Shown here: in pieces, positions 15,158-22,998 of the stretch
Position numbering within the stretch: position 1 is the stretch's first letter
How the letters are laid out: each line of letters starts with the position of its first letter
NCBI GenBank assembly: GCA_017451025.1
Contig: JAFSSM010000004.1
Location: 1 to 33,301, forward strand
Direction of reading: 5' to 3'
DNA from: Synergistaceae bacterium
Lineage (GTDB): Bacteria; Synergistota; Synergistia; Synergistales; Aminobacteriaceae
DNA: 33,301 nucleotides
Made by a program: the position numbers and the translations under genes
The notes under the pieces: generated by a model
Seen by the model: the letters and a program-made list of their open reading frames with translations, nothing else
Told to the model about the DNA's origin: nothing
The model's database searches: none

Positions 15158-16606
15158 ATGCTCGAACAGCTCAAGCAGGAAGCTAATCTGACCCTTACCG
15201 AAAATTTAGCCCTAACACTCAAATCTACAGGATCACATTGCCTTGACCTCTTTGCGTCAATCGGTGCACTCCGCAACTCTGAGCCTCACGAAATACGCTC
15301 AAGATTCATGCGGGCCTTCACTGAAAATCCCGATATGGCCGTCAAAATTGCCTTCTATGCACGGGACATCAGGCAGGGACTCGGTGAACGTAAGACTTTT
15401 CGCGTCATTCTGGAGTGGCTGGCTCAAAATTCGCCGTCGTCAGTCATCAAGAACTTAGCACTCATTCCGGAATACGGCAGGTATGATGATTTTTTCGCGC
15501 TTATCGATACTCCTTGCCGCAGTGAAGTATTCGAGTTTATTTTTCGCCAGCTCATGAATGACATTAAGAGCGACAAGCCCTCACTTCTGGCCAAGTGGAT
15601 GCCCTCAATCAACGCCTCAAATTCCAGAATCAGACGGCAGGCTTGGGTTTTCACTGAGTACTGCGAAATGCCGCACAGGGAATACAGGCAGATTTTGTCG
15701 AAGCTCAGGGCAAAGCTGAAGATAATCGAGAATAATTTGCGTGAAAGAGATTACACGTTCGACTACTCAGCCCAGCCGTCAAAAGCTATGCTGAAGTACC
15801 GCCAGGCATTCATCCGCAACGACAATAAACGCTACATGAATTTTCTGGATGAAGTTGCGTACGGGAAAGCGGAACTCCACACCGGAACTCTTGCTCCCTA
15901 CGAAATAATCATGCCGGTTTTCACGCGAGGAAGTCTGAGTGATGACGAGAAAGTGGCACTCAATGCAACGTGGAACGCTCAAGAGGACTTCACCGGCGGA
16001 GATAAAGCACTTGCGGTTGTGGACGGCTCAGGCTCAATGTACGGAGGCAGGGTGATTTACCCGATAGCTGTTGCTGTTTCTCTGGGAATATATTTTGCGG
16101 AGAGAAACAAGGGAGAATTTCGCGGGCACTTCATCACATTTTCGGCAGTGCCTCAGCTCGTCGAAGTCAAGGGTGTGGACATCACAGAAAAAGTGAATTT
16201 CTGTGCAAGCTACAATGAGGCCGCAAACACTGACCTGCAGAAAGTTTTTGAGCTTATCCTGAACACTGCCGTGAAGCACAACATTCCGCAGGAAGAAATG
16301 CCTTCGACCCTGTACATAATATCCGACATGGAATTTGACGACTGCACTGAAAATTCCGGCATGACGAACTTTGAGCACGCAAAGCAGGCTTTTAGCGAGA
16401 AGGGTTACAGCCTCCCGCAGGTAGTGTTCTGGAACGTTGACAGCAGGAACAACCAGCAGCCCGTAACGCGTAACGAGCAGGGAGTTATTCTCGTGAGCGG
16501 AGTATCGCCCAGAATTTTCGGCATGATAAAGAGCGGAAATCTCTCACCGGAGTCATACATGCTCTCCGTGCTGAACAGTGAACGTTATGTGAACATAACA
16601 GCTTGA
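15158..16606 (+). CDS. TROVE/DUF2828-vWA protein, Ro60-like RNA-binding protein
   Basis: The 482 aa product has the layout of Ro60/Rsr-type proteins, ring-shaped RNA-binding proteins that bind Y RNAs and damaged or misfolded RNA. The N-terminal HEAT-like part includes AFYARDIRQGLGERKTFRVI near residues 75-95, typical of the TROVE/DUF2828 group. The C-terminal von Willebrand A domain has the MIDAS start VVDGSGSMYGG, with Asp at about residue 289, and IISDMEFDD as the later acidic site. Start: ATG at 15158 with AGGAGG at 15141-15146; the in-frame ATG at 15110 lies inside the RNA module. The two upstream tRNA-like RNAs strengthen the Ro60-like reading. Three tRNA genes follow. Confidence 0.8.
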   Translation: MLEQLKQEANLTLTENLALTLKSTGSHCLDLFASIGALRNSEPHEIRSRFMRAFTENPDMAVKIAFYARDIRQGLGERKTFRVILEWLAQNSPSSVIKNLALIPEYGRYDDFFALIDTPCRSEVFEFIFRQLMNDIKSDKPSLLAKWMPSINASNSRIRRQAWVFTEYCEMPHREYRQILSKLRAKLKIIENNLRERDYTFDYSAQPSKAMLKYRQAFIRNDNKRYMNFLDEVAYGKAELHTGTLAPYEIIMPVFTRGSLSDDEKVALNATWNAQEDFTGGDKALAVVDGSGSMYGGRVIYPIAVAVSLGIYFAERNKGEFRGHFITFSAVPQLVEVKGVDITEKVNFCASYNEAANTDLQKVFELILNTAVKHNIPQEEMPSTLYIISDMEFDDCTENSGMTNFEHAKQAFSEKGYSLPQVVFWNVDSRNNQQPVTRNEQGVILVSGVSPRIFGMIKSGNLSPESYMLSVLNSERYVNITA

Positions 16607-16646
16607 CAGAATAAGTTTTGCCCTGTAAAATTCCTGAATTGTTGAA

Positions 16647-16722
16647 GCCGGTGTAGCTCAGTCGGTAGAGCAGCTGACTTGTAATCAGCAGGTCGGAGGT
16701 TCGAATCCCCTTGCCGGCTCCA
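16647..16722 (+). tRNA. trnT: tRNA-Thr (TGT anticodon)
   Basis: A 76-nt cloverleaf: acceptor GCCGGTG/TGCCGGC (two G-U), anticodon arm CTGAC-TTGTAAT-... with anticodon TGT, T arm GGAGG-TTCGAAT-CCCC, discriminator T and encoded CCA at 16720-16722. First of three tRNA genes. Confidence 0.95.
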
Positions 16723-16737
16723 GTGAGTTAATAACGT

Positions 16738-16823
16738 GGTGGAATGGCCGAGTGGTCAATGGCAACAGACTGTAAATCTGTCGGCGGGAGCCTACCATGG
16801 TTCAAATCCATGTTCCACCACCA
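16738..16823 (+). tRNA. trnY: tRNA-Tyr (GTA anticodon)
   Basis: An 86-nt class II tRNA: acceptor GGTGGAA/TTCCACC, anticodon arm CAGA-CTGTAAA-TCTG with anticodon GTA, a long variable arm (GGCGGGAGCC), T arm CATGG-TTCAAAT-CCATG, discriminator A and encoded CCA at 16821-16823. Confidence 0.96.
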
Positions 16824-16836
16824 ATTTAAACAAAAT

Positions 16837-16912
16837 GCCGATTTAGCTCAGCCGGCAGAGCACATCCATGGTAAGGATGGGGTCTTCGGTTCAAATCCGA
16901 AAATCGGCTCCA
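16837..16912 (+). tRNA. trnT: tRNA-Thr (GGT anticodon)
   Basis: A 76-nt cloverleaf: acceptor GCCGATT/AATCGGC, anticodon arm CATCC-ATGGTAA-GGATG with anticodon GGT, T arm TTCGG-TTCAAAT-CCGAA, discriminator T and encoded CCA at 16910-16912. The Thr-Tyr-Thr order resembles the tRNA cluster before tufB in enterobacteria, but no tuf gene follows here. Confidence 0.96.
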
Positions 16913-16927
16913 CTTAAGAAAATATCA

Positions 16928-16962
16928 GCTTCAGAGCATTTACGCTTTGAGGCTTTGTTTTT
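16928..16962 (+). terminator. Terminator after the tRNA cluster
   Basis: GCTTCAGAGC (16928-16937) pairs with GCTTTGAGGC (16944-16953) through some G-U pairs, followed by TTTGTTTTT. The end of the T-run overlaps the -35 box of the next promoter. Confidence 0.7.
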
Positions 16963-16989
16963 GACCGCATATCACGATTAAGCTATAAT
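16961..16989 (+). promoter_or_regulatory. Sigma-70-type promoter of the pilO-pilP-pilQ genes
   Basis: TTGACC (16961-16966), a 17-base spacer, and TATAAT (16984-16989). This is the best housekeeping promoter in the window. Start near 16996 gives a leader of about 33 bases to the first ATG, without a clear SD. Confidence 0.75.
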
Positions 16990-17028
16990 CTTCTCACTAA
17001 ATTTCACGAATAATAATCACACACAATC

Positions 17029-17529
17029 ATGCATAAGAAAATATACATAGTCTTTATCGCAATGTTCTTCGTGTTCTGTTTCCTGCTAATCGCCGGAGTC
17101 TGGTGGTCGTTGGGCGAGTTGAGAGCCTACAGAGAAGAATACGATCTGCTCGAGAGCGAACGTTTAAGCTCTGAGAAAATGATGGAGAACATGGAGAATA
17201 AGAACGTTGACCTCTCAAACGTTACCGGCCTGAATATCGACAACTCCGGCAACGCCAGGGATGCAGTAGAGTTTTATGCTTACGTCAGGCAGGTTATCGA
17301 GGACAACGATATAGAGCTTGTATCGATGCAGTCTGACCCCACAACGGAAAACCTGCTGCAGCTTCAGCTTCAGGGAAGCTATTACGCCATAGCACACGTA
17401 TTTGCAGACTGGAGGCTGATGCCATTTGCCTCACGCATTAATTCCCTAAACATCAAGAGAGACAACGAATCGCCGACAAGTTTCGTCAATGCAAGCGTAG
17501 TTCTTGAGGCACTTATGGAGGCACAATAG
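17029..17529 (+). CDS. PilO/GspM-like inner-membrane assembly protein
   Basis: The 166 aa product has a short basic start, one membrane helix (IYIVFIAMFFVFCFLLIAGVW, about residues 5-25), a coiled-coil stretch (ELRAYREEYDLLESERLSSE), then a small alpha/beta domain with VEFYAYVRQVIEDNDIELVSM and LQLQGSYYAIAHVFADW, the pattern of the PilO/GspM ferredoxin-like fold. In type IV pili PilO forms the inner-membrane alignment complex with PilN and PilP. The call leans on the layout and on the two following genes. pilM and pilN are absent from this side. The start has no strong SD; the ATG at 17029 is the first in frame after the promoter. Confidence 0.6.
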   Translation: MHKKIYIVFIAMFFVFCFLLIAGVWWSLGELRAYREEYDLLESERLSSEKMMENMENKNVDLSNVTGLNIDNSGNARDAVEFYAYVRQVIEDNDIELVSMQSDPTTENLLQLQLQGSYYAIAHVFADWRLMPFASRINSLNIKRDNESPTSFVNASVVLEALMEAQ

Positions 17530-17531
17530 CC

Positions 17532-18164
17532 ATGAATGAAATTCAGGAGGGAATGACTTATTCTTGGGAAATTCTGACAGGAGTTTTTGATGATAAGACA
17601 TCAAAAGCAATCAGGTATGCAAGTTTTCTTGTGCTGTTCTTGGGAATAGTGTGGGCAGCCCTGAATTACTTTCAGGCAGAACACATAGCGAATCTTGACG
17701 AAGAAATGGAAGACTATTCGTCTATCGAAGAACGCAGAGCAGGAAACGAAGCCTATAACAAGCTGGTTGAACTTGCCCGTACTGTAGGGACTATGCGGCG
17801 CGGTGGCGAGGCGATCGCTAACTCAATGGGCGGAATAAGTTCTATGCCGTTCAACATTGCGGGCTATGACGAAATGGGACTTGAGGACTTGAACTCGCCG
17901 GTAGTGAGTGTAATTCCTGATTCTGCGCCAGCGTCTGAACACCAGGAGGCCGAACCTCAAAGGGAAAACATCGTCATCAAGGCCGTAATGGTCTCCCAGA
18001 AGTACAAGTATGCGGTCATAGATTATGCGCAGAATACGGGCTATATCATCCGTCAGGGACAGGAATTGCCAGGCGGGAGCGGCCGTGTGGTCAGAATTAC
18101 GAAGGACGGCATAACAGTGCGGCCTGCCGGGAGCAATTCAGACGTAAATTACACGGTTAAGTAG
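17532..18164 (+). CDS. PilP/GspC-like inner-membrane protein
   Basis: The 210 aa product has an N-terminal cytoplasmic tail, one membrane helix (about residues 29-47, FLVLFLGIVWAALNYF), a helical linker, a disordered Pro/Glu stretch (PDSAPASEHQEAEPQRE), and a C-terminal small beta domain: IVIKAVMVSQKYKYAVIDYA, GYIIRQGQELPGGSGRVVRI, DGITVRPAG. This is the HR/PilP-type domain that contacts the secretin N-domain. The start follows the previous stop by two bases, with GGAGG at 17517-17521. Position between a PilO-like gene and a secretin gene supports the role. Confidence 0.6.
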   Translation: MNEIQEGMTYSWEILTGVFDDKTSKAIRYASFLVLFLGIVWAALNYFQAEHIANLDEEMEDYSSIEERRAGNEAYNKLVELARTVGTMRRGGEAIANSMGGISSMPFNIAGYDEMGLEDLNSPVVSVIPDSAPASEHQEAEPQRENIVIKAVMVSQKYKYAVIDYAQNTGYIIRQGQELPGGSGRVVRITKDGITVRPAGSNSDVNYTVK

Positions 18165-18211
18165 TATAATACAAAGTATAATTACTGAATAAAAATTCAT
18201 TAAAAAGCGAA

Positions 18212-19987
18212 GTGAACTTAGCCGTGTGGAAAAAAGTCTATTCTCTTGTTGTCACACTTACTTTGTGCCTGTGTGCAGGAGCTTTTTCTGCCGGGAAAAG
18301 TGAGAACTATACCGGCCCTCTGCTGACAGCCTGCAATATCTACCAGCTGGGGACTGACGAGTTCCTCATCTCCATAAGCGGAAGGAAGCTCCCTGTCCCG
18401 TACGCAGAAACAGACGGAAATTCACTTCTGCTTACATTCAAGGGTGCACGCGCAAAAAATCCCGAGTTAATCAATGAGTCTATGGAGAGTCTGCTTGACG
18501 GAAGCCCGGCACTTTACGGCTTCGAGATCGAGAATCTCCCTGATGAACAGATAGTTGTACGTCTGTACGCAAATTCAGAACTGTTTGTGCATTCAAGCAC
18601 CAGAACAGCAGGCGGATTCACATTGAGAATAAGGTACTCGCCGCAAGCTGTGTATGATGCATCCGACGAACCGTTCCCCCCCCTGAAATCCACAGTACAA
18701 ACTCCAACATCATCACTGCCGTTTTCCGCAGAGACTCGCACAACGATAGATTTCCGTGAAGCCGAACTGCAGGATGTGTTCCGTCTGTTCATGGCGGCAC
18801 TGGGCAGAAATATAGTGATCGATGCCTCGTTCCCCAGAGATGTATTCGTAACAATGACGCTGGTTGATGTTAGGATTGACGAGATCATGAATTACCTGCT
18901 CAGGACTTATGATCTGTCGTGCTATAACTACGGTCCGAACATTACGGCATTCGGAACGCGCGAGGGACTGTATAAGCTGTCTGGTGCCAGCGAGTTCAAG
19001 ATGTTCAAGATTTCTTACGCCAACCCCCAGCGTGTGAGCGAGATACTCAAGAATCTTCTGGGCTTCTCGGTAACGCTCATAAAGGATGACAGTACGTCAG
19101 GCAGTGATGCCAGCACGAGCAGCAGTACAAGCACAGGCTCGAGCGAGAGCGCACAGAGAGTAGCGAATACCTCGAGGAGCACGGCAAACGCAACGATCTC
19201 TGAGATTATGGTAGACCAGAGATTGCGGACGCTTTACGTCAAGACCAACCCCGCGAGAATGGCGGAAGTGGAAGATCTCATCAAGACGCTAGATGTTCCA
19301 TTGAGGCAGGTAATGATTCGCGCCAGCATCTTCGAGTTCAACGATACAGCGACGCTCGACGTTCAGAACAGCTTGAACATGGTCTATGACAGGTGGAATC
19401 TCCTCACCAATCCGGGCAGCAGTCAGGGTACACTGACATACGAGGACAGGACTTACAGGAACGGACGTTCAGACTTTGACCGGTACGTTACTTCTGTGTT
19501 CAGTGCGCTTGAGATGAAGAACAAGGGTAGGACTCTGGCGAATCCTTCGGTGATAACGATAGAGGGAGAAGAGGCCAAGATAACGCTGAAGCAGAACATC
19601 ATGTATTCTGCCGGGCGTGATGACAGCGGGAATCCCACGTGGAGCACTACGGATGTCGGTCCGGAGCTTACATTTACTCCCACGATCGAGGACAAGGGCT
19701 ACATCAATCTAGAGATCAGCATCACTACAGGGGATTATCTGGGCAAAGACACCGACGGCAACATAATCACTACTGACAGAAACGTAGAGACGCATATTCG
19801 TGTGAGGGACGGAATGCCGTTTGTCTTGGGCGGCCTCTTCCAGGATGCAACCACCAGACTCAGGTCGAAAATTCCAGTTCTGGGAGATATTCCGTTATTG
19901 GGAAATCTGTTCAGGCTATCGTCGAACGAACACAACAAGAGCCAGGCAGTAATGATAGTAACGCCGTATATTCTTGACAGCCATTGA
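18212..19987 (+). CDS. pilQ: Type IV pilus / type II secretion secretin (PilQ/GspD-like)
   Basis: The 591 aa product is an outer-membrane secretin. It has a signal peptide (VVTLTLCLCAGAFSAGKS), an AMIN-like N-terminal beta domain (about residues 30-150), an STN/N0 domain (TIDFREAELQDVFRLFMAAL, DLSCYNYGPN), an N1 domain split by a Ser/Thr-rich insert (about residues 292-325), and the C-terminal secretin gate: GRTLANPSVITIEGEEA, GPELTFTPTI, RDGMPFVLGGLFQD and SKIPVLGDIPLLGNLFR. The GTG at 18212 is the chosen start, but a second GTG at 18224 is as good, since no clear SD is present. An eight-C run lies at 18676-18683. It ends the pilO-pilP-pilQ unit. Confidence 0.92.
   Translation: MNLAVWKKVYSLVVTLTLCLCAGAFSAGKSENYTGPLLTACNIYQLGTDEFLISISGRKLPVPYAETDGNSLLLTFKGARAKNPELINESMESLLDGSPALYGFEIENLPDEQIVVRLYANSELFVHSSTRTAGGFTLRIRYSPQAVYDASDEPFPPLKSTVQTPTSSLPFSAETRTTIDFREAELQDVFRLFMAALGRNIVIDASFPRDVFVTMTLVDVRIDEIMNYLLRTYDLSCYNYGPNITAFGTREGLYKLSGASEFKMFKISYANPQRVSEILKNLLGFSVTLIKDDSTSGSDASTSSSTSTGSSESAQRVANTSRSTANATISEIMVDQRLRTLYVKTNPARMAEVEDLIKTLDVPLRQVMIRASIFEFNDTATLDVQNSLNMVYDRWNLLTNPGSSQGTLTYEDRTYRNGRSDFDRYVTSVFSALEMKNKGRTLANPSVITIEGEEAKITLKQNIMYSAGRDDSGNPTWSTTDVGPELTFTPTIEDKGYINLEISITTGDYLGKDTDGNIITTDRNVETHIRVRDGMPFVLGGLFQDATTRLRSKIPVLGDIPLLGNLFRLSSNEHNKSQAVMIVTPYILDSH
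18676..18683 (+). repeat. C8 homopolymer within the secretin gene
   Basis: Eight C residues in the linker between the AMIN-like and STN domains (coding EPFPPLK). The frame is intact at this length. A slip would truncate the secretin. Confidence 0.9.
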
Positions 19988-20004
19988 GGCACTTATAATA
20001 TAAT
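19974..20004 (+). promoter_or_regulatory. Candidate promoter of the efp operon
   Basis: A perfect TTGACA (19974-19979), inside the last codons of the secretin gene, precedes TATAAT (19999-20004) by 19 bases; another TATAAT at 19994 is too close. The long spacer makes strength uncertain. Confidence 0.5.
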
Positions 20005-20045
20005 ATGTGTTCATTCCACAAGTTTTTTCAGGAGGTTAGTTATTA

Positions 20046-20624
20046 ATGGCACAGGTTGCAGATACTACGAGCTTCTATGTAGGCTTGAAGTTCCGCTGGC
20101 AGGACGGCATATGGGAAATAGTCGAGTATGACCACCACAAGATGGGCAGAGGCGGAGCAGTAGTCCGCACAAAACTGCGCAACGTAGAGACCGGCTCAAT
20201 CGTGGAGAACTCGTTCAAGCCCGGCGAAAAGTTCGAGCGCATAATCTACGAGGACAAACCTGCACAGTATTCCTACAGGGACGGCGAGGATTATGTGTTC
20301 ATGGACTTGGCCACGTATGAGGAAATGAGGCTCTCCCCGCAGGTTTTGGGCGAAGCGGCCAAGTATCTGGTCGATGACATAGAGATACAGCTTGAGTATT
20401 TCGAGGGCAAAGTCATGGGCATAGAGCTTCCCAAGAGCGTAACGATGAAGGTAGTGGACACTCCTCCTGCGTTCAAGGGAGATACAGTAACCGGAGGAGG
20501 CAAGCCCGCAACACTTGAGACCGGTCTTGTGGTAACAGTTCCGGTATTCGTTGAGCCTGGCGAGGATATAGTGGTGGACACCCGCACCGGCGCATATCTT
20601 GAGCGCGCGAAAAAAGGTAATTAG
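20046..20624 (+). CDS. efp: Translation elongation factor P
   Basis: EF-P rescues ribosomes stalled at polyproline. The 192 aa product has the three beta-barrel domains: the N-terminal KOW-like barrel (FRWQDGIWEIVEYDHHKMGRGG), the middle OB domain and the C-terminal OB domain (GGGKPATLETGLVVTVPVFVEPGED then VDTRTGAYLER). The loop tip that is modified in other species reads KMGRGG, with Arg at residue 35 and Met in place of the usual Pro. AGGAGG ahead of the ATG is the SD. It begins a tight run with the Asp23, membrane and nusB genes. Confidence 0.96.
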   Translation: MAQVADTTSFYVGLKFRWQDGIWEIVEYDHHKMGRGGAVVRTKLRNVETGSIVENSFKPGEKFERIIYEDKPAQYSYRDGEDYVFMDLATYEEMRLSPQVLGEAAKYLVDDIEIQLEYFEGKVMGIELPKSVTMKVVDTPPAFKGDTVTGGGKPATLETGLVVTVPVFVEPGEDIVVDTRTGAYLERAKKGN

Positions 20625-20626
20625 CC

Positions 20627-21034
20627 TTGCCTGACGAGAAACCAGCAAACGGCGGAGCGATACACATTTCGGAAGATGTAATTGTAGAACTCGCCAGCAA
20701 AACCATTCAGGGAATCCCCAACATTAAGACAGCTTCACGGTCAGGCTCGAAGTTCGGGCTTGGCCGCAAAGGAGCAGGGATCAGGGTATCTGTAGATCAC
20801 TCACAGGGAGCGATGGACATAGATGCGTATGTTCTGGTGAAGTACGGCCAGCGTATTCCAGATTTGGCGTGGGACGTTCAGGAGAAGATAAAGGACAACC
20901 TCGAACGCTACACAGGCTACAATGTGAGGGCAGTGAACGTGAATGTTCAGGGAGTGTACGCAGATGCGAACAGCAGCTTCAAGCTGGACCTGGAGCCCCC
21001 TGGAGCTGATCCTGACAGCGACGAGGAAGACTAG
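20627..21034 (+). CDS. Asp23/Gls24 family envelope stress protein
   Basis: The 135 aa product has the Asp23 fold signature: GAIHISEDVIVELASKTIQG at the start, IRVSVDHSQGAMDIDAYVLV, YGQRIPDLAWDVQEKIKDNL and VRAVNVNVQGVY. The tail is acidic. In Firmicutes these proteins are held at the membrane by AmaP; the next gene may play that part here. The start is a TTG at 20627, two bases after the efp stop, with AAGG about ten bases upstream. Such an Asp23 gene between efp and nusB is a common arrangement in Firmicutes-like genomes. Confidence 0.9.
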   Translation: MPDEKPANGGAIHISEDVIVELASKTIQGIPNIKTASRSGSKFGLGRKGAGIRVSVDHSQGAMDIDAYVLVKYGQRIPDLAWDVQEKIKDNLERYTGYNVRAVNVNVQGVYADANSSFKLDLEPPGADPDSDEED

Positions 21035-21036
21035 CG

Positions 21037-21483
21037 ATGTATTTTCTCTGGAAGACTACGCCGATAGGGATAATCAGGATTTCGTGCGACGGGCTGATGG
21101 AATTTGCTGACGATGTCCTGAGGTCGAGGCTGAGGCTGTACAGCATAACGCTATCGCCTGAAGGCAGGAAGGGTGAGGCAGACATCAGCATAGTACTTTC
21201 TGAGGAAAATTTGGCTTCTGATGTGAAGAAGACAGTCGAGAAGCATTTTCCTGCTGTGTTCAAGCCTATGGGCATAAGGGCATCAGTGATATGGGCAGTT
21301 CCGGAGCGGAGCATAGCCGCGATATTGAGTTCGCCGCACGTGTGGGCAGGAATTGCTTCGTGTTCTGCCGTTCTGGTAACAGCTGGTGCGGCAGGGTTCT
21401 TCTGGGTAATGTTCTGGGGGGCGGCGGCGTGGTTTATTGTTCACGGCTTGAATATTCTGGTTCGCAAGTTCTGGAGGGCATGA
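21037..21483 (+). CDS. Small membrane protein, possible Asp23 anchor (AmaP-like)
   Basis: Family not certain. The 148 aa product has a soluble first part with DVLRSRLRLYSITLSPEGRK and KKTVEKHFPAVFKPM, and a C-terminal pair of hydrophobic segments (VWAGIASCSAVLVTAGAAGFFWVM and WGAAAWFIVHGLNIL). AmaP proteins have their membrane helices at the N-terminus, so the order is different, but the position directly after the Asp23 gene (two bases) suggests a membrane partner. GAGGAAG before the ATG is the SD. It ends one base before nusB. The anchor role is inference. Confidence 0.65.
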   Translation: MYFLWKTTPIGIIRISCDGLMEFADDVLRSRLRLYSITLSPEGRKGEADISIVLSEENLASDVKKTVEKHFPAVFKPMGIRASVIWAVPERSIAAILSSPHVWAGIASCSAVLVTAGAAGFFWVMFWGAAAWFIVHGLNILVRKFWRA

Positions 21484-21484
21484 T

Positions 21485-21952
21485 ATGGCTGAAAAAAAGT
21501 ATATAGGCCGTAAATTCGGGGCGATTCACAGGTCAAGGGAGCTGGCGGTGCAGTTCTTGTACTCGATGGATGTATGTCCTGCTCAGGATTTTGGGGAAGC
21601 ACTGGAGCTGTTTTTGGGTCTTGATGATGTTGCGCAGGACGACAAGCCGGAAGTTAAGGCACGGTGCCGCGAGATGGTGTCTCGTGTGCATGAGAGGAAG
21701 GACGAGATTGACGGAGCACTCTTGAGGATAGTTACCGGGTGGAGTCTTGAGCGCATGACGAGCGTGGACAGGACGATATTGCGTCTGATGGTGCTTGAGG
21801 GATTTATTCTGAAGACGCTTCCGGTGAAGTCGGCAATAAGTGAGGCAATTAATCTTGCGCTGGATTTTGGGACAGATAATTCACCTGGCTTTGTGAACGG
21901 AGTAATGCACAGTGCGGCGAAATATTTTGAGGGAGAGAGTGGGAATGCCTGA
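21485..21952 (+). CDS. nusB: Transcription antitermination factor NusB
   Basis: NusB binds boxA RNA with S10 (NusE) and promotes rRNA antitermination. The 155 aa product is all helical with the family motifs RSRELAVQFLYSMDV at about residues 17-31, WSLERMTSVDRTILRLMVLE at about 80-99, and SAISEAINLALDFGTDNSPG followed by FVNGVMHSAAKYF. Length is usual. The start is one base after the preceding stop. Its last eight bases overlap the start of a glycosyltransferase gene that looks like a recent arrival behind this operon. Confidence 0.94.
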   Translation: MAEKKYIGRKFGAIHRSRELAVQFLYSMDVCPAQDFGEALELFLGLDDVAQDDKPEVKARCREMVSRVHERKDEIDGALLRIVTGWSLERMTSVDRTILRLMVLEGFILKTLPVKSAISEAINLALDFGTDNSPGFVNGVMHSAAKYFEGESGNA

Positions 21953-22853
21953 AGTAGATATTCTGATGGCTACGTATAACGGAGAGAAGTACATAACAGA
22001 GCAGATAGAGTCGATACTAGCTCAGACGTTCCAGGATTTCCGGCTGTTAATTCGTGATGATGGTTCGAGCGACAACACGCCAGCAATAATTGAGGAATAT
22101 GCTAGCCGTTATCCTGAGAAGATAGAAATAGTTCATGATAATGTTATATGCAGGAATCCAGAGAAGAATTTTTTCCAGCTTCTGACTTACGCACAAGCAG
22201 ATTACGCTATGTTCTGTGATCAGGATGATTATTGGCTGCCTTACAAGATTCAGATTTCTCTTGATTTTGTGAAGAAAGCAGAGCGGGAAAATCCAGGTAA
22301 AGCTGTCTGTGCATTCACAGGTTTAGCACGTGTTGATGAAAATTTGAACAGTATGGATACACTTGTTGCTCTTGACCTGAAAAAGAAGCAGTACAACAAC
22401 TTAACGAACTTAATTCTGCGAAGTTGTGTGTGGGGTTGCACTGAGATATTCAACCGAAAATTATATACCAGCATCGGAGAATACAGCGAGAGCATGATTT
22501 TCCATGATCATTGGCTGCCAGAATATGCATGTGCGTGTGGAGTGTTGTGCCATATTCCGATGGCATTGATACTGCATAGAATTCACGGCAATAACGTTTC
22601 TGTTCCATTGAGAAAGGAACTCGGTTTTAAGGAACGAATGCTGTTGCGTTTCAATCGGATATTAACTTTCCTGGCGAGGCCTATTGAGAGTTTGACTGTT
22701 TCCAGGAAGAAGTTTTTGATAGAACAAATGCGCTGGCGTGATTGTTATTTGCTTTTCAGAGCCAGGTATTCGCATAATATGTCACGAGATAAACGTAATG
22801 AACTTGACAATGTTATAGCTATGTACGGGGGGGGGGGGGGGGGGGATAATTGA
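21945..22853 (+). CDS. Family 2 glycosyltransferase 1, truncated by out-of-frame poly-G tract
   Basis: A GT-A fold glycosyltransferase (GT2) that would add sugars, likely rhamnose-type, to a surface polysaccharide or protein. Motifs: VDILMATYNGEKYITEQIES, LLIRDDGSSDNTP and the metal site MFCDQDDYW. The start is ATG at 21945, eight bases before the nusB stop. Near the end lies a run of 19 G (22827-22845), giving six Gly codons, Asp-Asn and a stop: 302 aa. With 18 or 21 G, the frame would continue IIEWFRAFFATRYFSGRS to a stop at 22942-22944, giving about 332 aa. That tail resembles the end of the second glycosyltransferase, so the present length is probably the off or shortened phase. Confidence 0.88.
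   Translation: MPEVDILMATYNGEKYITEQIESILAQTFQDFRLLIRDDGSSDNTPAIIEEYASRYPEKIEIVHDNVICRNPEKNFFQLLTYAQADYAMFCDQDDYWLPYKIQISLDFVKKAERENPGKAVCAFTGLARVDENLNSMDTLVALDLKKKQYNNLTNLILRSCVWGCTEIFNRKLYTSIGEYSESMIFHDHWLPEYACACGVLCHIPMALILHRIHGNNVSVPLRKELGFKERMLLRFNRILTFLARPIESLTVSRKKFLIEQMRWRDCYLLFRARYSHNMSRDKRNELDNVIAMYGGGGGGDN
22827..22845 (+). repeat. G19 homopolymer tract in glycosyltransferase 1
   Basis: Nineteen consecutive G residues near the 3' end of the first glycosyltransferase. A multiple of three would join the downstream 32 codons in frame, so the tract sets the C-terminus. Tracts of this length slip at high rate during replication in other bacteria. Confidence 0.9.
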
Positions 22854-22998
22854 ATGGTTTCGTGCTTTTTTTGCAACACGCTATTTTTCAGGACGTTCAT
22901 TGTATTCCAATGTTAAGTTTCTCATCAAACGATTAATGTATTAACGTAAAAATTTTGCTTGCTGTATATGAATATATTTTTAGAAAGGTGTAGATAGG

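Noticed and set aside
18165-18182. Two TATAAT boxes before the secretin gene as a promoter
   Set aside because: No -35-like sequence lies at a workable distance, and the genes already have a strong upstream promoter; left as unsupported.
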